From Rhodocollybia butyracea (lineage: Eukaryota; Basidiomycota; Agaricomycetes; Agaricales; Omphalotaceae), in the NCBI GenBank assembly GCA_015501585.1, contig JADNRY010000061.1, forward strand, positions 1 to 64,000: a stretch of DNA of 64,000 bases, given 5' to 3'. A program made the translations under genes and the position numbers. Shown here one piece after another: positions 33,654-44,336 of the stretch (position 1 is its first letter; each line of letters begins with the position of its first letter). The notes beneath the pieces were generated by a model that ran no database searches, had not been told where the DNA came from, and was given only the letters and a program-made list of their open reading frames with translations.

Positions 33654-35400
33654 CGGTATCAATAACTATTGGGAATGTCTTGAAGAAGCTGGGCAGAGAG
33701 TTATCGAAGCCTGGACGGATCGAGGTCAGTCTGCAGAACGGGGCAATAGATCCCACATCCCTCGCATATAAGTAGAGGCGTGAGGTCCCTTATCAACCTC
33801 TCCAAATAATACCGATAACATGACCACCTTGGATGGGAAACTGGAGTGTTGATATGGAACGTGACAAACTTGATGCGGTTTTGAGTACAGTGGAGTACCC
33901 AACCTGCCCAAACACCCGCCTGAGTGAATATAGAGTCACATTGGTTGACTTCCCGTTGAAAGAACGGCGAATACAATAACACTTTAGATAAAGACTAAGC
34001 GGGCCGGCCTGCTATCTAAAGCCAAAAATTGAAATTCATGGCCTCTCCTGACGACTCAGAAATCCAGCAGAGCTCAAAAACCATTACCAGAGGGTCAGGA
34101 GAGGTCAGGAGCTGTTAGAAGGCTGTTATTTTTGGATAATAGTCCATATCCGGAAGTATCCCCGACTGATGTAAATACGCAGCTCTTCTCAAGGATGGAT
34201 GGCAGGCCTTTCAAAAATTCAAGTACGTTGAAATGTAAGCGTTTCTGTGCTTCTATATATATAATTTTTGAAGTTTTCAAACGCGAGAGTATGGATACTC
34301 GTCGAGAGACAAAATAAACACTGCTCACTGTGTTCGAGCCGGTATTCCGGTCTCCCATGCAGTCCCATGCAGTCCCATGCCTGCCATCAAACGGGAACGA
34401 CATGTTGGAGGAGGAGGATAACCGGCACGGTCCCGTTTAAGAACCCCTCGCTAGCCCTCGCTGCCAGCCTGCCTTGCACTTGCACACATCGCGCCTGACG
34501 TGTGCCATGTTGGATTACAAAATTTCAACGGTCCATTATCTACCTCGAAAATACCTCTACGATTCAATAGCCATAAAAGTACACGTAGGGGATAGTATCA
34601 GTAGACCGTATCTCTCAAAGACGATAGCTTTAAATTTGCCGGACTTCGAATCCTGGATCCCCTTCCCTTCCCGCAGTGTTTCAAAATCAGTCGCATGCCC
34701 GGCAAAGCACGGCAAGTTGCAGCCGGTGCAGGCATTTCTTAGCAATTGGTTTGCGAAGTGATAGTGCCTGATATGCTCCATATTGTATGCATATACCGAA
34801 CTATCATAATAGTGGGAGATAGTGGGTTGTGGTAAGTAAATGTACGATGATGAGGAAGGTTCGAGTGGATACATTGAAGTATGAAGGTGAGAATTATGTG
34901 AAGTATTAGAAGGCTACTATGAATTGTTTGAAGATTGGTATTGGGGGTGGGTGGTGGTGGTAAGTAATGTAATCGAGGAATAGAGTGGGGAGCATTTAGA
35001 TTGAACTACTCAATAGGTACTAAGCCATGGGAATCTGCCTAAGGATGGCATTGAAATAGACACTGGACAGGTTCGGGTGGTATCCCTGTACATATGAAGC
35101 GGAACATCACCTGAGTGATCCATCTAATTAGACTATTACTAACTCCGCTGTAACACCTAAAAATTATCATTGAAAAATAATGGAGGGACATACCTAAGTT
35201 ACATACTGACCGTACAAGAAAAAAACTACAGCTACAAATGGAATAATTAGTGTGATGAAATGCTGGAACTAGTATGTACAACTAGGTTGGTGCACTGCTA
35301 TAATACAAGATCGGAGCTTTACACGACGTGTAAAAGGTAAGAAGATACACCAGCAGGACAAAGTCAGTCAATGTCAGCGACGGGCAGCATAGAGACAGCA
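33654..35400. other. Intergenic, no gene recognised
   Basis: Upstream of MFS copy 2 and downstream of the zinc-finger gene. It holds a short direct repeat (TCCCATGCAG twice and a partial third, 34353-34382). No supported coding frame. Confidence 0.5.
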
Positions 35401-36461
35401 TCAAGCTGCTCCCGGAAAATCGTGAATATCCTGGCGCCTAGCAAAGGTATAAGAAGGTCCATACTGCCAATACGCTTCGGTCTCATCCGCCAGCATATCT
35501 CGAAGAGAAAGTGGTCCGCGCGACCTGAACGGAGCGGAAGATGGACCTGGACTGGGCGGAAGGACATCCGTATTACTAGAGGGGACTGTAGACGGAGCAC
35601 CTATCGTATAAGGAAACGTATGCGGAGGCGGAGTGACCGACATGTACGAGGAGGGATTACTTGATCGTGAGGCAGTTGTGGCATCGGAGTCATATCCCGC
35701 TACATCTAGGGCAGTACGTCTGTGGGAAAAGAAAGACGATGCGTTGGTCGACTGTGAGGTAGCCGTGGCGTCCGACTCGTATCCCGAGACGTCCACAGGA
35801 AGGCGTAGAGGAGAGAACGAAGATGGAGAGGTCGAAGAAGATGGGACGGCCTCAGAGCCTGGTTGTGGCGAGAAGGTAGAAGGTGTAGTAATAATAATCT
35901 GCTGCTGTTGGTTCGGAGGTCCGTTACCTGGAGTACGAGGCTTTCTCTCCTTCGGGACGTATTCGTGGCGTCGTTTCCTATGTCTAGTAAGAGAACCTGG
36001 ATCGACGGTGTCGAAATCACACGAAGGACATTTTTGATTTTTCTCTTTCGTGCTGAAGAGCATCGTATGGTCAGTAAAGGTGTGAAAAAGCCACAGATTA
36101 GTTACTTACTGAGTGCGAATATGGGTATCCACGTTTCCTTTCTGTAGGCTAATGTACGGGCACTCGGGGTAAGGACAAGCGTATGATCTACAAGGATCAG
36201 AAGGACCGACAGGGTCACCAAAATGAGCGAGGAAAAAAATTGTGGCGTGACGTACTTGGACGCCTTATCTTCGGCGGAGAGATGTCGCCTCATGTGGCGG
36301 GGAAGATCGCCCTTGCGCGCAACTTTCGTGCCACAAACCTCACAGACGGTTGGATCCTTCAAGCTTTCATCCCTGCACGCCTACGATTAATTTGAAGTGG
36401 TCAGCACAAGAGATCGAAGAAATCAAATACTGGAGCATACAGGAATTTTAGTTCTAGCCAT
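35401..36461 (-). CDS. C2H2 zinc-finger protein, likely transcription factor
   Basis: Starts at 36461 (MARTKIP, then an intron, then ACRDESLKDPTVCEVCG). Three C2H2 fingers: CEVCGTKVARKGDLPRHMRR-H; CPYPECPYISLQKGNVDTHI-RTH (its last residues completed by splicing); and CPSCDFDTVDPGSLTRHRKR-RH. The long C-terminal half is Ser/Pro-rich and low in order. It contains two copies of a D-V-x-G-Y-x-S-D-A-T motif (VDVSGYESDATATSQS and LDVAGYDSDATTASRS), an internal duplication. It ends RQDIHDFPGAA at the stop at 35401. Three introns. DNA target unknown; nuclear by family. Confidence 0.82.
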
Positions 36462-39400
36462 AGTCAAGTAATTCAAGAAGATGTGGAGAAGTTAAAGCGC
36501 AAGAGAGAAGATGGTAAAGACCGGGATACAATGTGGTTGATGATGAAGAAGCGTCGCAGCAAGTGCCGTCTTATAAAAGTCGGTACAATTGGTGTGAGAC
36601 TGAAATCGAAAATTTCCTATTTCGGACCACCGCTTCTGAAATTCCCAATTTCAGTGAGCGAACGCTGATCTTCCTCAGTAAAAGAAGGTAAAAGACCACC
36701 CTGAAATCATCTAGGTTTGTATTTGTTTGTCACCCCCACAAAATATTGGTGGCACAAAGAAAGATATTCTGAAAAAGGAATTTCAGGTTAGTCTTCGGGA
36801 AAGGCCTTTGTTCTTTTGTTCTGTACTTACTTGTGAAAAGTAGATCTTGACGAGATCGTGGGTGTGGATCCTTGTGGATCCGAAGCTTACTGATGGGAGA
36901 GGCAAACGACGAAGTACCTCTCTTTTTCCGCCACAAAATTAAGAAGTGAGGCGACGACGACGTTCGCGTCACAGAGCGCCCTTGAACAGCAGAAATATTG
37001 CGAGTAGAAAGAGGTAGGAATAACGAGAGTATTTTCGCTGGCCATAGATCCATTGTATTGATTTTTCCGATTATCTGAACATCTATGGACAGCGTCAATT
37101 TTTTTTCCTGATCCCAGTAACATGGGGCTGAAACTGTCCACTTGCCTTTGTTCTCGTTCGGCATATCCCAGAGCGTCGAGGCTCAGAACTGCTGTCGCAA
37201 TTATTTTTCCCCATCAAAATCTTTTTTTTGCGGACAATGGTTCTATCAAATTAAAAGGGCTGACCACAAGGCTGACCACGGTCAAGCCTTTCAACATTAG
37301 GCGAGTGGTACTCTAGTTTCTACTTCAGCTACTGGCTTTTGGGTTGGGTTTTCTGATTTTTGTACATAGAGAGTGCCTTGAACTCGAGTAGCAGGCTTCA
37401 GAGCTCGACAGGTGCGCCGCAGATCATGTGCGAGGGGCCTTACCCAAAAGGGATTTTGTACAGGAGCAGTAGGCAGGCTACAAGTCCTCGTCGTCGGCTA
37501 CTACAGCGCTAGCTACCACCCGTGGCGACGAACGAGTGATACAGCAACTGCGCTCGCTGCGGGACAGTCAGTAGCTCTCGACTTCGCTGATGATCGCATT
37601 CACCCTCAGGTTAGCTGTAGTTTTCCCCAACAAAGCGTGGACCAGTGTCACCCGGCCACTACCTAGCCGAATCGTAGCCAGACTGCAGATGTGGCAGACC
37701 GCCGGCACTACTGCTCTGTACTGCTACTTACCTTTTTCGCCTCGAACGGGAGACCACGTCTCCACAGCATAGGTCCATGCACATATCCAGACTAGCAGCC
37801 CATAGTAAATCCTGCCCCCAGCATCAGCATTTAGCTTTTGGTAGTCGTACTTGACCTAAGGAGGGCAGGAAGACTCAAGCGTTAGCAGCCGGGACGAAGC
37901 GTTGGCTGTGGAATTGCAGCCTATCTGGACATTGGTTATCCTAGGTCGACGAGCTAACGTGGTTGGCTATCGGACTTCCACGATCTTCCCCGACGACGAG
38001 CAAAGTGACCATCGACAAGCTACCGTTGACTAGATGGCGGTGCCAGGTCGGCGAGACTGGGCGACACGAACATGTCGTCCAGACGGTGGTGATGATTACA
38101 GTGTCTGGAGTTACCAGACGTCATTGGTTGGGTAGCGATGGTGTGTGCCCAGCGCCAACAACGCCAGCCGAAGATTGCCATGCTGCTGTTTAACAGCAGG
38201 TTGGATAAACCGAAGACCCTCTGTTGACGAAGGTATGCTCTCCCTCCAGAGCCAACAACCTAGAGCAAAGATTCCCCCACTGTTGTCAAACACTATGCTT
38301 TCCATGAGGATGAAGAAGGCCGAGGTGGGCTATCGAGCAGGTAGCAGGTCGTCCGGATGGTACGGGCATGAGCTACTTGAAGCGTGCTGGTAACTGAATC
38401 GTTTGTCGATAGGGTTGGCCCGTCGGAAAAATTGACAATTACTCGTAGTCGTTAGGAAATGTTACATGCAGACAGTTTCTGGACTTCTTCGTGGCTTGTA
38501 TAAACCGGCTAGCTATCTTGAAGGGGACGGAGAAAGGCTCATTCGCTCAAAGCTCTCCACACAGCCAAACGCAGGCCTGTCTCAGGTCCTCGAGCATCCT
38601 AATCTTCGGACAGTGGGTAGAGGATCTCCGAGACCGTAGAGTCTGTGGAAACGTCTGCAGTTCCCCCGGCGTCTTCCCTATGACTTTCTATCTTCTCCTT
38701 CTCTGAGAAAACAGGAGGTCCAGGAATCAGGGACGTCGATGGCCAGTGTTATGATACGAGCCGGAAGGACGTGTAGCCAGGTTATACGACGACGATAACG
38801 GACGATTCCATTGGCGGAAGGAGCACAGAGCGTGGATGGCCGTCAAAGTGAACGTTGCGTCCGCGGAAATTTGTCCACTTTCAATTCACCAGCCACACAA
38901 AGCTCGTTCTTGGTATCTCGGGACACGCAAATTCTGTGCAACGTAGAAATAAGAGTAGCGTCGGAAAGAGCCATTTTGGTGTCAACGAAAGTACGGTGGA
39001 GAACGCTCCGAACGTTAGCGCCTGGTGCTTTTTTGGCTGATCTTGCGCTGGGCTTGACTTGGTCGTCAGTCAACAACCGCTTGGAAATATTCTCAGACGA
39101 GTTATCCAAGAGAAAGATGAAGCCAGTTCAGCTCACCAGAGTATTGAGCCTGCTAACGCGTTCAACTTATCCAAAAAAATTTCTATCTCGGATTTCAGCT
39201 TTCTCCTCTGTGATTCCTTCTACAGTCATTGTACCGACGGCTTGTCGGAGTCCTTTGACGCTGCTCAGATTAGATCGAAGGAATATTGAATCCCTAACGC
39301 CTCCCTAAATCTTATTCTCCTCCTAGAATTCCCTTCGTCTTCTTTGTTGGTTGACTGTGGTTACGGAAAAAGCAGTAAATAGAGGGGATTTTGTGATACG

Positions 39401-39516
39401 ACCGTTCGCGCAATCAAGAATATGGAAGAGTCGAAAGTGTCTATCGTTATGCTTTTGCTCGTCAGTTTACACGATCCTCATCCTCATATAATGTCACGGA
39501 TCCAATTCAATGTCAT
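36462..39516. other. 3-kb stretch without a supported gene
   Basis: 36.5-37.3 kb is AT-rich. 37.4-38.8 kb is richer in GC with many short frames but no recognisable domain. At 38811-39308 both strands are open: the minus strand at about 38840-39300 reads fairly protein-like (for example SVKGLRQAVGTMTVEGITEE, then a stop, then KRLLTDDQVKPSARSAKKAP), and a plus-strand frame starts at 38811. It could be a decayed gene; I cannot assign one. Confidence 0.45.
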
Positions 39517-39600
39517 GGCTACCTGGCGCAATGGTAGCGCGTTTGGCTTCGATTGCTGGGCGTTACCAAAAGGTTGCAGGTTCGAGTCGTGCGGTGGTCA
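39517..39600 (+). tRNA. tRNA-Arg (anticodon UCG) with a short intron, possibly a pseudogene
   Basis: Folds as a cloverleaf: acceptor GGCTACC with GGTGGTC plus discriminator A; D arm GCGC/GCGC; anticodon stem TTTGG/CCAAA with loop CTTCGA and a ~13-bp intron before the closing stem. Anticodon TCG. It matches the copy at 59792-59874 but has G instead of C in the T stem (CGTGC for CCTGC). This gives one mismatched pair and alters the last base of the B box (GGTTCGAGTCG). The intron is also 1 bp longer. A T-rich Pol III terminator follows at about 39616-39633. It may be weakly active or dead. Confidence 0.75.
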
Positions 39601-39747
39601 TCCTCAAACTCGGAGATGTTTTTGTTTTTTTTTTAAATTTTTACCTATGGCTACTTCGCATTTTTATATACAGGCATTGAAATTTACATCGAAGCAAGAA
39701 TGAGTATATTGTACGAACCCCTCCGTATCGTAAATATAAACGTCAGT

Positions 39748-41809
39748 TTAGAATGAGAAGGCGAACCCTGGTCCCCCTCTAGAGTGCGAGTGTCCACCAT
39801 ATCCTCCGCCACCGCCACCACCACCACCTCCGAACCCACCGAACCCTCCTCCGTTGAACTGGGCGAAAAGATTCGCGATGTCAGCCTGACTCATACCACC
39901 CATACCGCCCATACCACTGCCGCCGTCGTTGAGACCATCTTCATCTTCGCCCGCATCATATCGGGCGCGCCGTTGGGGGTCAGATAACACACTGTGCGCT
40001 TCGGCAACGAGCTTGAACTTTTCTTCGTCGCCACCCTAAGAAAAGAAAGTAAATCCATGAACGCGATGATAATAAACGGATTCCAACCTTATCAGGATGA
40101 TGCTTCAAGCTCTCCTTCCTGTAGGCCTTCTTAATCTCAATCTCCGTGCATTCCCGATGAATCCCCAAAATTTTGTAGTAGTCTTTCGATTTACTTCGTT
40201 TGAGTGCCGCTTCAGCTTTCTTCAACTCTGTGCGTAGCTCACGGACATCGCGCTCTGTGGTACTACCATCTTTCTGCGCCTCCTCGACGGCGTTCTGGAA
40301 GTCCCGCACTGCTTGTTCGTAATTCTCAAGATTCAAGTTCACTCGGGCTTGCGTCCGTAATGCTTTGAACGAGCCGGGAGAAAGAACAAGAGAAGCTTCG
40401 GTGTCAGCGAGAGCACGAGTGTACTCGTGCAGCTGAATAACAAGTTGAGAGTATGATCGTGTGCGGATAAAGAAAAAACAGTACCTTGACCAATGTCGTG
40501 GCACGATTCGATAATAAGGTGGCCCGAATAGGGCCACCTTTCGCTTCTTCTTCCTCTTCTCCTATACGCTATACACGAATAATGAGCCAAAATTCTACCA
40601 ATACGCGTAATTCACCTACCTCGAGAGCCTCGGTGTACTTTTCCACGGCTTCTTCTAGTCGTCCTGCTTTGAATGCAATATTTCCTTCATCCTTGAGCCG
40701 CTCAATGTCTTTTACCCGTTTCCGAAGCTGTTGGGCAGGTAGATAAGACGGATCATACCGCAGAGCAGATTGGACGTGCTGCAGGGATTGCGGGAGTTTG
40801 CCACTCAGCATAAGCACGAGACCACGTAGACACAATACTTCCGGAGAGTTGGAATTCAATCGGAGGGCGTCGCTGGCAAGAAATCAGACTCGTACACGAC
40901 ATCTCAAAGGGAGGACAGACATACTTGGCAGTTGCATTAGCGGTTTCCATGTTGCCCTTGGCCAACTCAAGCTCAACTTTCCAGACTCTCCATTCGATCG
41001 GTATCTCCTCACCCTCGCCATCGATACCCTGCATACACTTATCCAAAGCCAACCTCGCATGCCCCCAATCCTTTAAGCCTCTGGCCTTCTCGAAGGTTTT
41101 GAGATGATTTTCCAACTCAGTTATCTTCTTATTCAGTTGGATCGCAGTCGGGTTTTTGGGTTCCAGGGATAAAACAATGCGGAGAGTGGATGAGGCAGGA
41201 GTGGCGGAACCCAGAGCCAATTGACACCGAGCTAACCGAAGCAGGGTTTTTGCAGACGGTTGAGCGGATTGTAGTGTAGCTGCTTGTTGGCAGTCATCGA
41301 GAGCTGGCCTGAATCGTTTCATGGCCATGTATGACGCCGCGCGGTTTGTTAAAAACGCTGGTTCAAGAGGGTTCATTTCTGCGAGAAGAGATCTGGTCAA
41401 GAAAAAAAAAGAAAAATTATGAACAATACATACCTATGGCTTGGGTATACTGTTCGACAGCTTCTTGATACTTTCCAGCCTTGAAAGCAAGATTACCTTT
41501 CTCCTTGACCTGTTCAGCTCTTTTCAAGAGGTCCTCTTCTTCCGGAGGATCAGGCTCAGGAGACGTTGCAGGAGGAGATGTGCCATTAATCTTTGGTGGT
41601 GTAGGGCTAGGTGATGTACTCGGGCCAGCCGTAGGTGACCTATATTGTGATAAATATCCGAAGATCAAGAAATTATCGAGATTATTGATTGTTTCTGTCA
41701 CTGGAGAACAAGGTTTTCGAATATGATACGTACGCAAGAGACTCCGTGGGGTCAGCTTCTTTGGTGCTACTTTTTCTCGCTTGGCTTGCTTTGTCTTTTT
41801 GCTGACCAT
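39748..41809 (-). CDS. TPR and J-domain co-chaperone (DNAJC7/Tpr2-like)
   Basis: A cytosolic co-chaperone: the TPR repeats hold the tails of Hsp70/Hsp90 and the J domain stimulates Hsp70 ATPase. It starts at 41809 with a Lys-rich leader ([18 protein letters not shown]) and a Ser/Pro linker, then TPR units ([80 protein letters not shown]). The J domain follows: [32 protein letters not shown] with the essential HPD, and [21 protein letters not shown] Gly-rich tail with ten consecutive Gly codons ends FAFSF at 39748. Several short introns. The domain order matches animal DNAJC7. Looks intact. Confidence 0.9.
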
Positions 41810-42367
41810 CTCGATTTCGGTGAGGCTGAGTGAGCCAGAGAGTGGCGAAAGGTACGCACGCGCTTGATGCCAAAACTCTCGGTTTGTTCGTGTTATTTTC
41901 GGAAGGAATGTGCTCCGTGTGACCGCAACATTTCACAGGATTGGAAACTCATACTTTTGTAGGTGTTACAACTTACAGAAGATCTTTCAATTATCTAACC
42001 AGTGCCCAAGAAACACACATCTCTGCAATGATGAGGAAGAATACCCATCATACAGGCCTCCTGAAGAGCCTCCATAGAAACTCGTGTGAGAGCCTTTCAT
42101 GTAGGAGCGCGCTTAGGTAGGACAGTTTGGGGCACCTGATAGACCTGATAGATTCACTGGTATGCTAGTAGTCAAAATCGAATATCAGACGCGGCTTGTT
42201 AGCGCTCAAAGCTGTGAAAACTGCTGTTAAGGTTAAAGGGAGCGTGCTGTAAAAAGCCTGTTCTGTTACTAAAAGGAGTGTCCTGTTCCGTTTAAAAGAC
42301 TGTAGAAAGATGGACAGATGGCATCCCCAAGGACTTCATTTACCAAGCTATTCACCATTGATCAACC
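41810..42367. promoter_or_regulatory. Divergent intergenic region, J-protein and SET genes
   Basis: About 560 bp between two divergent starts. No specific motif assigned. Confidence 0.45.
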
Positions 42368-43512
42368 ATGGAAGGAAAACTTCGTTCCGTTGGGATTCAC
42401 CAGGCCTCAGGCTGGGTGGAGGCAGTCCTGGATAAGTTGGTATTCACCAATATTCCACCGGGCATGCCGAGTGATACGGCAGACAATACGGTCCTCTATG
42501 TGGGCGAACAGATTGTTCTTGACAAGCTGCGTCGTAAACATGGAGAAATTCCCCAGAAGTACACTCCGCTTTCTGGCGACCAGGTGGTCATACAGCCTAC
42601 TTCTTCCATGGGCCTCGGGGTTTTTGCAAAGCGAAACTTTGAACCCGGGGATCTCGTTGTGTGTGAACGGCCTCTGCTTGTCATTGCAGCCGATATCTAC
42701 TCCGACCCATCACTGGCAGCTCGAGGGCTTAACACCAACTATTTAATCAACCTACGGCAACTGGGCACGATTCTAAAAAGTGCAAATTCGCACTTCCTTC
42801 GTGCCAATCGCGATGCCTTTGCAGATCTTAGCAAAGATTACGCGCTGGACCCGGTTGCAGATATACTGATAAAAGATCACTTCCCAGAGCTTTATATACT
42901 CAGCTGCAATGGGTTCAAAACCCGCAATGACTCTCAAATGTTTGGAGTTTACAAGGACTATCGCGTAGTGCCCAGAGTCGCGTCTAGAATAAACCACAGG
43001 TGAGAATACAGTGTCCAATCCTCACTCACCACTGAAAATGAATTATCGTAGCTGCTCACCAAATGCGATTTATTACTTCGACGAGGCAACGTTCACATTC
43101 AATGTCGTTGCCACTCGAAAAATCGAGGCCAGCTCGGAGATTTCTTTAATGTACTGTGCATTGGAGGTCCCTAGAGTACACCGCCATGACAGTCTACGTT
43201 GCTATAACATCGATCCCTGCCGTTGCGTCGCATGCGAAACAAGTGATAAAGAGGGTTCTGACAGGAGAAGGAAGATGATAAAGGACATCCAATCGGATAC
43301 AGCCCTTGTGGAAAGACTGGCAGATTTGTCACTCGCTGAACTTTTACGGATACAACAGGCTGTGGAAGAAGAAGGGCTACATTATTTGGCAGTCTACCCG
43401 TGGTGTTGCAACTGATGGGTAATTGCTGGTCTCAGCTAGACAAAGATGTTCTCGCTCAAAGCGCTATCAGAAAGTCAGATATCTACTGGGATATTCTTAA
43501 AAAGATAGAGTA
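42368..43512 (+). CDS. SET-domain (SMYD-like) protein, C-terminus frameshifted
   Basis: Begins MEGKLRSVGIHQASGW. A split SET domain follows: SSMGLGVFAKRNFEPGDLVV-CERPLL, then, across an intron (about 43001-43051), INHSCSPNAIYYFDEATF, and VVATRKIEASSEISLMYCAL. The S-adenosylmethionine-binding NHSCSPN is restored only by splicing, which supports the model. The post-SET part has a Cys cluster (CYNIDPCRCVAC). The frame stops at 43413-43415 after AVYPWCCN, but a 1-bp change near 43402 would continue as LQLMGNCWSQLDKDVLAQSA to a stop near 43512, as in related proteins. So the C-terminal helical part is probably lost. Targets (histone or other Lys) unknown. Confidence 0.78.
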
Positions 43513-44336
43513 GGTTCAGACTAGAGGCTTCGGGCGAAGTTCGAAATTGGACAGAACTTTACCGGTATCCCTCTTTTATTTCAGGCTAATTTATCTGATG
43601 TTTCTGGACGCGTATAAATCATTGTTGACTATCTCGCAAGTTTTTGCCAGAATGATAGCGGTAAGTACTTGGTGTTAATAGTAAATTCAATAGCCTCCAA
43701 TAAGATCCGTTGAAATAGTGTACTCCATCTAGGATCCCTACGTGAACTTGGCTTTTGCACAGTGTTCTGTGATGCGTGTGCTTGCATCAAGAAGATGGTA
43801 AAGTCGAAGTCGGTAGGGGAAGAGGATGGATTCAGAGCGGCCATCCCGCTCATACACCTTGTCCTCATGTATCATACCTCGAAGACCCTAATATTGACAT
43901 ATCCACAGTTTCTCAAGAAATACGAAAAAGCCAACTCAGTGCCTTCCACCGCAGCGGGAAGGAGATTCAGGCTTCTCAGTGACATCCAGCAACATTTACC
44001 GGCCACTACCAGACGGTCAGCGGTCGATTAGTAGCCCTCACGCTCAGACGATGTACATGCCTAGACTCTTCGCCGGCGCGGCATCTAGTCAAAGAACACG
44101 GAATTTAGAAGATTATTCCATAGTAGCAAGTAGCAGTAACAGTGATCTTAGCGACGAAAAGCACAGCAGTGTGAGTGAGATAGCACGAAAAATGATAGCG
44201 GTAGACATAGCAAGTTGGATATAATGGTGGAGTTCTGTCTCCTGCTCGAAACTCGACTTCCTTCCTTGGACAAAGGACCGAGATAAAGTCAGACAACATG
44301 TATTGGTATGTTTCCCCAACAATATCCGGCTACAGG
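43513..44336 (+). other. Region downstream of the SET gene, possibly old gene remains
   Basis: Contains short open pieces (for example MVKSKSVGEEDGFRAAIPLI near 43796) and intron-like signals, but no family. The block 43830-44330 is repeated at 46940-47350, including ATGTACATGCCTAGACTCTT and ATAGTAGCAAGTAGCAGTAA, so it belongs to the duplicated SET/membrane-protein unit. Confidence 0.5.

Noticed and set aside
36730..37164. Minus-strand 144-codon frame after the zinc-finger gene
   Set aside because: Low-complexity, basic and aromatic-rich composition without domain or splice support.
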